The position numbers and the translations under genes were made by a program. Under the pieces are notes generated by a model. The model worked only from the letters and a program-made list of their open reading frames with translations. It searched no databases and was not told the origin of the DNA. A DNA stretch of 64,000 bases from Setaria digitata (lineage: Eukaryota; Nematoda; Chromadorea; Rhabditida; Setariidae): contig RCAB01000010.1 of the NCBI GenBank assembly GCA_003640385.1, forward strand, positions 62,001 through 126,000, read 5' to 3'. Below, one piece after another: positions 48,901 to 64,000 of the stretch. Numbering within the stretch: position 1 is the first letter of the stretch; each line of letters opens with the position of its first letter.

Positions 48901-49971
48901 TCATCGGTTACGTCTTCATGCAGTACCTATAATTTTTATAGAAAGTTTTTTCCAAATGCTACATCAACAACTTGGTAAAAAAACGAGATCAGAAAAACAA
49001 ACCCTGTATAACGGTGACCGTCGACGTAATGGCACTGGCTGAATTAGATCTGAAAAATAACCATCTGGTAAAACTTTAGCAGCAAAAAAGTTTGTTTTTT
49101 GTTTGACGGGATAAAAATTCGTCAACCTAAGTGTCCATTTGCAGTAACCTTCGGATCAAAATATTTAACTTTGCTTCCCCCTGAAATTCTACCATATCGT
49201 CAGGGCTGAAAATAAAAAAAAAAAAAATCAGAGGAAATGAGCCTTTTGCAACCTTGCAACTCTTAGGAGTTGCAGAACTGAGTAACGCGAATGGAACCAA
49301 TCAATGCTGGCTTTAAATATGCAAATATGAGCTATGCTAATCCCACTGGAAGAAAATCAAGCTTCAAAACAAACCAGCTGGACGACAATCGATATCAGAA
49401 TCCTCGTCACTACTTAATTCTATTACATCATCATCCATAAAAGATGTTGATGGTTTCACATCAGGCAATGATGTTGTTTTCAAACATTTGGGCACAGGCT
49501 CCAATTTCATATATGGATGGCCAGTAGCATCCAAGATATCTTTACAGTGTGCTTCTACCAAATTACCAACTTCCGATTCATATATTTTAGACAGACGTTC
49601 TAGCCTTTCTCTTTCTCGTCTCTGCGCCTCAACTGCATTCGATGACACTTTTATCTCATCGAAGTCTGTTCTAAAACATTGTTAAAACGTTTTATACTTG
49701 AAGGCGTGTAACACTCAATAAAAAGATATTTTTTAAGGATAGCAGCCGTCCCAGAAAACATAACTACCTCAGACAACAGGAACTGTAAGTGAAATCTGGA
49801 ACTACGGCAAAATAAGGACCTGATATGCTTCCTTTTGTTGGAACGTGTTTGAGTAGGCAAAGTTAGAGAAAGAAGTTCATCGGTACTACTATTTTTAGTC
49901 ACTGATCCCATGGGAATCTCATTCTTGATCAGTTCTACTTCGACCTTCGCTTTCATGCCATTTTCATCCAT
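42940..49971 (-). CDS. RAD54L2: ARIP4/RAD54L2-type SNF2 family ATPase
   Basis: Twenty-four exons in phase (49971-49820, 49670-49375, 49180-49127, 49049-49003, 48926-48712, 48505-48409, 48344-48229, 47745-47635, 47331-47150, 47068-46954, 46574-46347, 46268-46088, 45957-45834, 45766-45536, 45392-45247, 45079-44961, 44841-44735, 44625-44507, 44367-44187, 44095-44022, 43821-43717, 43606-43401, 43331-43183, 43100-42940) give about 1171 residues. Motifs: [19 protein letters not shown], Walker A GLGKT (281-285), DEGH box (440-443), [40 protein letters not shown] and arginine finger YRYGQKR (near 907). These match androgen-receptor-interacting protein 4, a nuclear DNA-dependent ATPase, more closely than RAD54 or ATRX. 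The N-terminus carries [10 protein letters not shown], a SUMO-interaction motif. The 5' edge of the 47331 exon is uncertain (47355 also keeps frame). Start chosen because an acceptor lies 6 bases upstream. Confidence 0.92.
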
Positions 49972-50401
49972 TCGAATCTGTAATATACAGTTTTCAAACT
50001 AGAAACCACTGAGTCTATTCAAAACCAACTTTTATGCCATCCTCTTAAAATTTGGTAACCAACAATTTCGGCTTCATAAACAAATTCCAATGTCGAGAGA
50101 ATTTAGAAAAAAGAGCAGAGTGCCAAAGAGCCATTAAACAGGAAGACAATCTTGGATACCCTCTCAGCAACCTGCACTAAACTTGCCACTCGCCGACACA
50201 CGGCCCACAGTATAAAGGGTCCCTTTTGAAGATCTTTGTGAAACTTGCAGCAGAATTGTTAATAAGGTACAGTGATGGATGTGTTAAGTGGTGAAACTGG
50301 ATTGTGGTGATTGCTGGATTTGCTTGGTAAGGCGTGATGCAAAGAGGAGATGAAGAGGGACACGTCTTGAAGCATCTGATCAATGTCCCCAGGTTAGAGC
50401 G
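49972..50401. promoter_or_regulatory. Shared divergent promoter region of the SNF2 ATPase and GCN5/PCAF genes
   Basis: Only 430 bases separate the two start codons, which point away from each other. It holds a TATA-like TATAAAG (50211-50217, plus strand), an acceptor-like tattacag next to the left start and ccccag (50391-50392) just before the right start. Shared control is an inference from the arrangement. Confidence 0.5.
50391..50392 (+). promoter_or_regulatory. Acceptor-like AG just before the GCN5/PCAF start
   Basis: tgtccccag ends 9 bases before the ATG at 50402, consistent with spliced-leader addition and supporting that start over the internal ATG at 50480. Confidence 0.4.
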
Positions 50402-54658
<4,257 letters not shown>

Positions 54659-57600
54659 AGCTGTTCCTTTTTTATTCTTTGTGAAGCGACATTTGTTATT
54701 GAGTTATGTTTCATTTTCTTTACATATTACACATCATGAACAGTTTTGATTATTGGTGTTTATTATTGAGGTGCATAACTTCATATTTCATCCACCGTGA
54801 AGCATTAGGAAGGTGTTCAAAAGTTCGATTAGTGTGTATCTATTGAAATATTGTCAGTCTGATCAAGGAGTGAAATATGTAACTGCCTGTTTTTTGATCG
54901 TTTCTGATTATCCTTCTGAATTGCCTTACAACAGGTTGGGCTCTTTAATATGTGATATTTTTTTTTATCCAGTTGTTTTATTGAAATCGATTTTTCTAGG
55001 TGCTTCCATTAAATTTTTTCATTTTTTTCGCTTCCATTTTTTCAACGATGAGATACACTGCTGCTAAATAGTTATTTTATCAAGCAGGTGCTTAGTTTAC
55101 TTTACCAAAAGTATCCTTTTTCTTGCGAGTAAATTCCTAGTTATTTTCAAAATTTCTTTTTTTTTTTGGATTTTGCTGTCGTAGATTACGCGAATCCACT
55201 GTTTTCATTCGTGGATCTTGTGCCTACATTATATTCATCCTTACAGTTTGGAAAAATATGTGGATTTTGTAGGAAATATGCTATGTTCTTCGTCAATATT
55301 GTGTTATGTTCTTTATCAGCCCATGATCAGTACTATATTATGAGATGGTTGATCTCGTCGTATTTTGTTTTTATTTTGTCTGTCTTGGACATATATGGTG
55401 TTGTACATATTTTGTATAGTATTTTGTACATTGTTCCCCTTTCATTACTTTTATCTGATTTTCTCTAGTTTTGCATATTGAAATTTTTTACAGCTTTATT
55501 AGTTTCAATTCTTTTCCATCTTTAACTGTGTCCATGAGGATTGTTAAGGTGTTAACAACAGAAACAGTGCAAGTAAAAGAAGTTTGAGTTTTGTGTGAAG
55601 GGTCTTTAAAAAAAAAAAAAATGTGAGAAAAAGTAATCAGAAAATACAAGAAAGTTTTTTGCCATACGTTTCATTTTTTTTTTACATTTTTTTCATGCTA
55701 GAAGTTTATGATATGAAGTCTTGAATCACTTAACATTATTGCACTTCTATAAAGCAGTCACAATATACCAAAGACAGCTTCGTTTTGTTGTAATAAAAAG
55801 ATTTTTGGCTTGAACTGTTGAAGCAGTTGGAGAGTGATGGAAGGTGATTTGATATTCATTTGGTTGTGCCTATACTTTTGTTCTGATTTGATGAGCTGAC
55901 CAATATTAGTCTATGAGAAAAAAGAAACCAGTGAGTAAAATCATGGTAATGCATAAAAACTATGTCATTCAAGTTCTTGAGTGCCCTAGTCATAGATCAA
56001 AATTGGAATACTTCATTTCATTTGGTACGTTTCAGCGTGGTTCCAAATGTCATAATACGGCGTTAAAAAATTCAACAGGCTTGTAACCAGCTGTAGGCAT
56101 GGTTCTCATATTATTAGTAGGTAGTGATGTCTCAAGTGGCAACTTTTACGAGCAGATTTTTCCATTGATAATGTGGTCGAGTATAATATAGGAAAAATTT
56201 TAATGAAATTGGTTAAGGTGAGTTGAAGAGACGAATTTTTAAAAGGTTTGAGTACAAATAAAAAATTTGAAATGTCGATTTCTGGTGCATAGAAATCGGC
56301 ATTTAAAATATTGCCCACTTTAATTCAGTGTGTCTCCAAATATTTCGTACTGATGATATGCCGTCTGGTCATATCGATATCGTTCAAATTAAGCATTAAG
56401 CATTTGAGCTGGTACCACTCTTGATTACAGTGTTCTGGAGTACACTAGCAAAATGATTTTCTTTAGGTACAAAAAAGCATTACGGCAGGTAAACCAAGAA
56501 ATCTCCTTCTATTACAACGAAAATGTTTTGCGGTAAATTCTTGGACTGCTCCTTTAATACTGCTTTGCTTTTGCTCTATTTGATAACGATTTCGAAAGTT
56601 TCTGGATTTTGAACTTAAAATGATCAATCCCATATCTATCACTCCAGCTAACAAAACAACTGAACACGCGATACTTCATCATACGTGAAAATGAATTTAT
56701 TCCTAAATCGAATAAGAATTTAGGCAAGTACTAACTTTTCTCTCTTATGCCCTAATAAGCAAGAGTATGATGATTTCCCAACAAATTACCAAGTAATGCA
56801 GTAGGATTCATGCAATGAAATCATCGCAGTGTAATTTCAACTTTTTCAAAACCTAGAAGTTAAAAAAAAAAGGTTAGTAGAAGTAAGTAGTACGATATAA
56901 TATGGGGATTCTTTCCAGTCACTTAGTCTTCAATAAAACTGTGGTCTTTCACTCTTTATGGAGCACGAAGAAGATACATACCCTAATGAAAGTCTTGTAA
57001 TTACCTCATATGCAGAAAATTACTGATTTCAATTGATTCAAAGAATTCTAGTATTTCGATTAATTCAATTTTTGTCTACTTCAACAGTGCCAGCACGATT
57101 AATTAAAGAATTGCTGGAGAGTTTGCAGCAACAAAACTAAACACTCTGTACGGAGCACAATGCTTCGCACCTAGTCCACTAAACATTCAAATGTTATTTC
57201 GCAGCTTCCTAATATTGATGGTATGTTCTCTTTTGTTTGGCACCTTAAAACAATATATTTTTGGATTTCAAAATTTAAAAATGATGATTGCAGCCGAAAT
57301 CCTCGAAAGTTTTAAACACAGAACTTAATTTATAAACATAAGTAACCTGTAATCGATTACATCTAAATCGTCAAGACAACTTGAACTTATTGTTACATTC
57401 GAAGTATCAAAGTACAACAATTTCAAAAAAAAAACAACAGACTGGCTTTTCCTGTCATTCTGAACTAAATCTGTGGCTATAAATCAAAAGCTTTGAAGAA
57501 CTTAATCATCTCTTTCTCTTCTCCGATCTTCCCTGCTCTCAAGTTTTCACGTGCATCCCGAAATTATAAATCAGGATAAAAAAAAAAATGGGATCAGACT

Positions 57601-57683
57601 CATCTCACGTTCCGTGAGTTTGTATTTCTAGCAATCAGTCTAACAAGCCATAAAAATGTAAATAGAAATGAGCAAGTGTCAAG
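54659..57683. other. Spacer between converging genes, no supported gene
   Basis: T-rich on the plus strand, with hydrophobic-looking frames (for example 55166-55468) that reflect T-rich codons rather than a membrane protein gene: no splice context or motif is seen. The left part is the GCN5/PCAF 3' UTR, the right part that of the transporter gene. Confidence 0.5.
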
Positions 57684-59807
57684 TTATGCAGCCCAGTCAC
57701 CATCACAGCGATAATCGCCGTGCACAAAAGCTCGCTCGACGAATGGCAAGACTGAGATCTTTTTAGTCAGTGATTCGATAATATCATGGGTTATCTTGAG
57801 TGGCAAGTCATCATCCAGCACAATGTGTACTTCAACTGTGGCCAACGAACCAGTATGATAAACCATAACGTGATCAAGACACTTGATGTGCTCATCATGT
57901 TCCGTACAGATTCGGATGATGCGCGACAGATTCTCTTGGTCGCCACGTTTTCCCACCAACATTGGAATATTGTTTATTGCATTAAAAAACCATGATGAGG
58001 CAACGTATGTGCTGAAACCAATTTATTTGACACTCTTATCTCACAGTGGGAAATAATCTCTATCAGAGGTGTGTAGAAAATGATGACTGTTTTTAAAAAT
58101 GTTCATTATAACTTTAGGTTAAAAGAAATCCAGAAATTAGAGTTTGAAAAAGAATTAAACAAATAAAGGAGCATAAGATTCAAAGAAAATATTCAGAAGC
58201 AGGTAATATTTTCACCAGACACAAATGGCTCCAATTGGATCAGCATACAGCCAGTATTTGTCACCAATAAAAGCACTGATTAGGGCAACCGTACTTGTTA
58301 TAATATCATTTCGCTGATCCATCGCTAATGTCTGTAAATATTTTAACCACTACTTTTGATCACATCGACTACAGTTATGTTTATTAGCCATCCAGACACA
58401 GCTCTTAACAAACTGTCAGTAAAAAGTTCTAGAAAATTACCTTCAATTTTCGCTGTTAAATTAATTTTGATTCAGAATTACCATTAAAAAACTCAGAAAC
58501 AAACCAGAGCACCGGGTGTACCGTGTTTGTAGCAAAATATCATCAACAATACTTTTATCGCGCAAGCAGTAACCAATATGCAAATAGTTGGAATATTTGC
58601 ACTTGGATATATCTATAAATCATATGATTTTATTGTCGACAATGCTATTACTTTCAACAATATTAATATTGTCTCTAAAAAAAAGAGATGTCAACTAAAG
58701 TGTTTAAAAATACAAACACAAAACTTTGCAAATAGAAGAATTGAAATTAGTTAATGATTAAGGTAGAAAGTGAGGAATGATTTACGTTTATGAAAACCAT
58801 TATTAACAAATGAAGCATATCTCACATTTTCATTGACAATTGATTCTATCGATTGAATAATCATCATAATATTGGCAACACCCATAATAACGGAGCAAAT
58901 AAGAACAATGATAAGTTCTAAGCGTGCTCGTCCTCGCGGATAGTTGAATGTATCCGTATTATTAATGGCCCAGGTACTAATAAAAATTAATACTCCACTG
59001 ACACAATCCACAGCTGAGTCGAGAAACGTACTAAGTTGAAGAAATTTTTAGCTGTTTTAATGAAACATGTAAATTTTTGGAAAATTAAAAGGTGTTAAGT
59101 GAAAGGCCATTTCATTGAATTTATTTCCAGAATTGTCAGTAAGAATTAAAATTCGAATTATTTTATAAAATGCACCTGATAATAGAAAGAGAACCGGATA
59201 GCAAGGAAGCGGTTCCATTGGCGAATAGCAAAATAATATTTGTTGTAAAAGTTATTCTTGCCAAAATACTGTTTATCTTTTGTTTCCGTTGTGCTTCATC
59301 GTTTGTCGCTTTCGATGCATTTTCATGTAAAAAGTCCGTATAAAGTTGTTCGTCAAGACGGTAAAAGGATTGTAGACGCTCTTGATGTTCATTGTACTAT
59401 AATTTTTGTAAACTGATCGACGATTGGAATAATTCCTTTTCAAGTTCGATTTAAAGGTTAAAATTATGCATTACTAATTTCTGTATAACACTCATTTATA
59501 TAAGCTAAAAAATCAGGGATAAACAAAAGGACGGTACGCATCAAACTCTGCTCTTTCCCTACTACATTTACTGTAATTTTCGAACGTAGATCTCACAAAT
59601 ACATCTAAAAAATTAGAAGTTAAAATGAAATTTAAAAGGAATTATAACCTTACGGAGAAGTTTTTTATGTTGTCTTTTTTCCCAGAATGAAACATTCATA
59701 TGACAGGCTTGATTAGTTATCAAACATTTGGTTGGGGATTCTCCAGATTGACGGCTAATACACCCACTATCATCCCCAAGCAACGGTTTTCTTTCCTCTT
59801 GATTCAT
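57684..59807 (-). CDS. Cation diffusion facilitator, manganese-type transporter
   Basis: Six exons in phase (59807-59649, 59396-59176, 59030-58826, 58612-58505, 58331-58216, 58011-57684) give 378 residues. A cytosolic N-terminus begins MNQEERKPLLGDDSG with a KPLL dileucine-like sorting motif. The family signature YNEHQERLQSFYRLDEQLYT precedes membrane helices including FTTNIILLFANGTASLLSGS, a TM2 site LDSAVD (Asp131, Asp135), FNYPRGRARLELIIVLICSV, ICILVTACAIKVLLMIFCYK, and a TM5 site DQRND (Asp236, Asp240). The cytosolic C-terminal ferredoxin-like domain (VMVYHTGSLATVEVHIVLDD, LPFVERAFVHGDY) is typical. CDF proteins exchange a divalent metal for protons. DxxxD in both TM2 and TM5, rather than HxxxD, is known from the manganese group (plant MTP8-11 type), so manganese export is inferred. 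An acceptor-like tctag lies 15 bases before the start. Confidence 0.92.
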
Positions 59808-61153
59808 TTATCAATTAATCAACTAGAACTAGCAAGGATATCATTTTTTTTTTCTCTCTAAATAGAAGCAGCGCAAATTTTGAAATTGAAAGTCCAAACC
59901 GTACTTCCTCTCGTCACGTAAAGACTTCTTCGGTAAACAGTAAGACTCCTTCAGCATTTCTTGGATTTAGTAACTTCCTTCACATTCATGAAGTCACAAA
60001 AAAGCAACTTTATTTTCTCAAGCCGAGCAAAAAATCGATTAAGGAAAAATCGTATTTATTAAAAAATATGAGATGTTTTTCACTTTTCCAAACATCGAAC
60101 TTCAAGTGGAATAATTAAGAGATACTGCGGTCGAAATCGGAGTTTTTTGTGTTTCGCAGCTTTCCTAATCCAAATGAAGATGACGAAGAAAGCAGAATTG
60201 TTGAGAAATAATTTGTGGAAAATAAAAGGAATTGTCAGCTTACGAGGTTATAACTAAACATAGTGATAAGAATGCCATCGTTGTCACTGCTGAATCACTT
60301 CACGATGTGATAATGCAGCTGAAGTGCTGAATGAAGTAGGCGTAAAACATATGGTGCATCAAGGCACCGTAACCGCGCAACTAGTAGTGTGTCGTATAAA
60401 GCATCGATTTCAAAAATTATTCTGCCAAAAGAACAAACATTGTACTGGTACTGGTGGGTGAAGCTGAGCCAAAAGAAACATGTGATTAAGAGTTATAGGA
60501 CGAATAGAAAGACCATAAACCGTGCTATGTTCTTGTAGTCTATCCAACTTTTCTAACAATTACTGGATCATTGCGTTCGATGAATAACCGTCACGAATTA
60601 AAATGATTTGCTTAGGCAGTCCAACCAACAAATACAGCAAGACTCACACTGCATACAAATGTCGATTCACTTATTAAAACGTTTGAAAAAAAAAAACTAC
60701 AAAAAGTGAATTTATACATAAATTAGAATATGACACAAAAACATGATTAACACTAAACTTTATTTCTTTACAAACAAAAAAAAGAAAATACGGAACGCCA
60801 TCGACAACCCCCTTCAGAAGAAATTAAACAAGCAAATAAAAGGTATAACCAAGATTGAAACTACTCTTCACCTTCAAATTCCATATTTTCATTAAATTCG
60901 AAACTCAACTGAATCGATGTCTTACTAATTCCCCCAGCAAAAAATAATGCAAATATAAAAATACAAGTAAAATCCAAAAAAAAAAAAAAACGAACTAGTC
61001 ACAACAAAGGTCTCATTGAAAGATTTTCATTTAAAACACCCTGCCAGCTTTAATCTACATACACTAAATAATAAACCCACACAGGTGATAATAGGTTGCG
61101 CAGTTCACTGCTTCATTACAAAAGACTAATAACGGGTAGCAACCAAAGGAAAC

Positions 61154-61180
61154 AAAAAAAAAAAAAAAAAAAAAAAAAAA
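61154..61180. repeat. Poly-A tract
   Basis: 27 uninterrupted A, a simple repeat. Confidence 0.9.
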
Positions 61181-61631
61181 TGTAGAAACTACTGCAAATT
61201 CAATTTCACATGTTAAACGGCTAGCATCTATTAAACTGTGCACAGCAATTTTTAACTATTGAGAGGTAACAGAAATACTTCGTCCAACACCAAAAATGTG
61301 GGGAAACATATAGAGACAATTGAAATAAGCAAAAAAAGAGTAAAGAAGATCATGTGGAAACGATCCCAGAACTCTCTTTGAAAATTCCTCTATTACGCAG
61401 TAAAAAGTAAACAGCATAAACTATCACAACTAATTATGAAATATACAAAGACAACAGAAAAGAATGGGAAGAAATTCACACCCTCAAAAAGAACTGATAA
61501 ATCGAGTCATCAGCTGTAGGCAACTATATTTAAAAATCAATAAAAACCAAAATTTACGAAGGTATATTGATACACAACTGGGATGAAAGTGACTGGAGTT
61601 AAGTAGAAATTAATTACAAATCACAGTATAT

Positions 61632-61637
61632 TTTATT
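61632..61637 (-). terminator. AATAAA polyadenylation signal of the ERp44-type gene
   Basis: TTTATT on the plus strand, about 170 bases downstream of the ERp44 stop codon. Confidence 0.4.
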
Positions 61638-61805
61638 GCGCAATAAGATCTACTAAACCAGATGGACACAATCAGTTAGTTCGAAAGGCACTTCAAAACG
61701 CCCTGAAACTTTAAAACCACATAATAAATGGCGATAGCGACCAAAGCATCTTCACTCCTTTCATTTTAAAGGTAGCCGCGACAACAACCTTATGAAATGT
61801 ATGAA

Positions 61806-63740
61806 CTACAATTCAGTTTTCCTTAACAAAGAATAACGATTTTCCGAAGGTTTTAATTCTTTGAAAACAGAAGGAGGAGGCGTTGGAGGTGGCATAGCAA
61901 CCGGTGGCTTTGCATCATTTTCAGCGAACATTTCAAGCTTTTTCAAAGCCAACTTTTGCAAATCTATCATTTCTTGATCCATACTTTTATGAAACTCTCT
62001 GTGCAATTTTCCTGAATGCAGATCGAGAACAAACTGAAAGAGAAATTACTAATCTAGTTTCAACTGGAAAAACATAGAAAGAAGAAAATCCGTACGAAAC
62101 ATAAGCAATAAACTTTCGAAATGTAAAAACTATGATAAGAAAAAACAAGCTGATGACTGTATCTCAAAGAAAATGTTGTTTTGCTGGAATAATACTTAAA
62201 ACATCAATCTGCAATTCCAACACATATAAATGAAATTACCTGTCGAAGCTTCCCAGGGACGTATAATTCATTCATATTGTCAAATAAAAACATGTGCTGA
62301 AACGAATCAATAGCTAAAACCGGCAAATCATCTTCAGTTTTACCTAAATGTTTTAAAGGATGTGCAAACTTATAACCATCTGCCAGTAAAGCATTGATTG
62401 CATTTTTCTGATCATAAAGTTCACGCATTACCTGCAAACCAGAAGCATTTAATGAGTAATTTCAAACACTTTCAAGAATAATTTAAAAGAAGCAATTCCT
62501 TGAGGACCCGAAATTTCTCCACTTACCAAAGTATCATGAGATACAATTTACCAATTCAGTGAACTTTTTATCGCCTTCTTTATCTCCAGGATTTCTAAAG
62601 AGAAGCAAGAACGGCAGGCCCTCTTCTGTCAGCTCTTCAACATTTTCAAATGTAACTTCGCGTACAAGTGGTATACACTTATCTGTAAGCCATTGCTTTA
62701 AATACTTGTAGTCCGTAAAACTGCCTGTGAACTGCAATAAATTTTAGTGTAAAAAACAGTTTAACAGAAAGTTTACATTAAATTAAAATAGCGAATTTAC
62801 AAAGCATTTGAAACCTACAGTAGCAGACATCACTAACATTCACTGCCAAATTTCCTTTAATAATTACAGATTATTGCTACTTTTTGCCAAACAACAGCAG
62901 AAGCATTGCAAATGGAGAATGATGAACCTTTTGCTCATCTTCAGTATCAGGATCTCGAAAATGCATCACGCTCCCACCCGCAGTTTCCAAATTTTTGTTA
63001 ATGCCAACCCAAAATGAACAATCTTCTCGTAAAACAGTAGCAGCCTTCTAAAAATCTTATTATATACTTCATCTGCCAAATAGCAGTTTCAGTTAAAAAT
63101 TAGCATTAAAAAAAGTAATCTTGAACTGATACAAAGCATGACCTGGAAACTTCGATATTCATCAGTATCTTTGTTTACGAAATAAGCAATGACATTTCTT
63201 TTCGATTTGTCCATCTGTTGCTCCAAATCCTTACTATCAGAAAAATCTCGTATGCTGGATGACAACTGCTGCTTAACGAACGCTGTGAGTGCTTCAACAG
63301 AGCGTGTAGACCTGGCAATTAGGTAAGATGAATTCTCATCGAAATTCAAGAATTTCGAGAAACCACTGTGTGTAAAGATATAAATACTGCAAAATAATAT
63401 GACTAAGATACCTGTACTCTTTGTTCGCTAATTCACCATTAATGAAAACCTTCATCGTTGGGTATTTACTAACATAGTACTTATCAGCTATTTTTGCCTG
63501 CAAAAAGCTTGGACTTTGTTATCACTCCCATCATATAAAAGTTTTTTCCATCGATATTACGAGACACAATGGTCATTAAGATCAACAGCAAAATTTTACT
63601 TGTTCGACACTATCCACAAGAGCCCAAACTACATTTGCCGTAGGATTCTCTTGTGCAAATGCTGCAGCTGCTTCCTCAAAAATTGGTTTCAATCGGCGAC
63701 TAAATGGGCACCAATCAGCGCAAAACGCAACAAATACAAC
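61806..63740 (-). CDS. ERP44: ERp44-type thioredoxin-fold ER protein (5' end unresolved)
   Basis: Seven exons in phase: 63740-63600, 63497-63412, 63311-63143, 63047-62928, 62731-62552, 62431-62240, 62033-61806, about 371 residues. The thioredoxin-like domain has VVFVAFCADWCPFSRRLKPI with one redox Cys (CPFS, against CRFS in human ERp44), then KYYVSKYPTMKVFINGE with the cis-Pro. Later parts match ERp44: RDFSDSKDLEQQMDKSKRNV, CIPLVREVTFENVEELTEEG, LPFLLLFRNPGD, PVLAIDSFQHMFLF and VPGKLRQ. It ends LLRKTEL, a KDEL-like retrieval signal, so the protein stays in the early secretory pathway. Known role: retains unassembled or oxidoreductase clients through a mixed disulfide with its single Cys. The signal-peptide exon is not certain; a hydrophobic frame near 63930-64000 (AKILLPVTLTFIFVSG) is a candidate but would leave a gap before the first certain exon. 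Confidence 0.88.
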
Positions 63741-63927
63741 CTTAAAAATGTCAAAATATATCACTTATCAATAGTGATTGTATTCGCTGAACGTAAGTAG
63801 TCTGTTAAGAGCAAAACAGAACCCCTCACAGCTTTCTGTTCCTTTTTTTTTTCATAACTCAGATGAAGAATCCGTAAGATTACGGCACCAAATACAATCA
63901 TCAGCATTATTCGAAAAACATGTTACC

Positions 63928-64000
63928 AATAATTTGATGCCGGACACAAATATAAAAGTTAAGGTAACAGGTAATAGAATTTTGGCACAATCAAACACCG
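63928..64000 (-). CDS. Possible signal-peptide exon of the ERp44-type gene
   Basis: A minus-strand frame open to the window edge reads AKILLPVTLTFIFVSGIKLL and ends before gtaaca in phase 0, matching the next exon's phase. The hydrophobic run suits a signal peptide, but joining it directly would drop the roughly 25 residues ERp44 proteins usually have between signal and thioredoxin fold. Confidence 0.25.

Larger units (their letters stand above)
59808..61805. other. Intergenic spacer, no supported gene
   Basis: AT-rich DNA between two minus-strand genes. It contains several poly-A runs, the longest at 61154-61180, and AATAAA on the minus strand at 61632-61637 for the upstream ERp44-type gene. 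No exon chain or RNA gene was found. Confidence 0.55.

Noticed and set aside
55166..55468. 100-codon plus-strand hydrophobic frame
   Set aside because: T-rich 3' flanking DNA yields Phe, Leu and Ile codons by chance; no splice context, start context or motif.

Overview
The window is nuclear DNA from a nematode, most likely a parasitic (filarial-like, clade III) species. Evidence: AT-rich sequence, genes broken into many short exons, introns that nearly all begin GT and end TTTCAG or TTTTAG, proteins closest in motif layout to animal families, and splice-acceptor-like AG sites only 3 to 34 bases upstream of several start codons, as expected where a spliced leader is added. There is no bacterial gene, CRISPR array or phage. 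The exact species cannot be named from the sequence alone. All exon coordinates below were traced by hand from reading-frame continuity, splice sites and family motifs.

Layout. 1-4547 (+): 3' half of a PDZD8-like lipid-transfer tether, cut by the window edge. 4588-7938: spacer holding a decayed 28S rRNA fragment. 7939-8763 (-): small EGF-repeat gene. 13336-17040 (-): complete DYRK2/3-class kinase (mbk-2 type). 17041-36800: a gene-poor stretch of almost 20 kb with simple repeats, a GC-richer island, a perfect hairpin and one fibronectin-III-like exon. 36835-41483 (+): complete glutamine:fructose-6-phosphate aminotransferase. 42940-49971 (-): complete ARIP4/RAD54L2-type SNF2 ATPase. 50402-54658 (+): complete GCN5/PCAF histone acetyltransferase. 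57684-59807 (-): complete manganese-type CDF transporter. 61806-63740 (-): ERp44-type thioredoxin protein, 5' end not resolved.

Functionally these are mostly conserved housekeeping or regulatory genes: lipid exchange at ER contacts, kinase signalling, hexosamine synthesis, chromatin remodelling and acetylation, metal export and ER quality control. Two chromatin genes (ARIP4-like and GCN5/PCAF) are head to head and share a region of about 430 bp. Two genes contain an apparent GC-AG intron whose boundary is forced by the reading frame.

I found no convincing new biological system. The best leads are the 28S relic, the SUMO-interaction motif in the ARIP4-like protein, the double DxxxD metal site in the transporter, the GC-AG introns and the unassigned FnIII-like exon in the gene desert.
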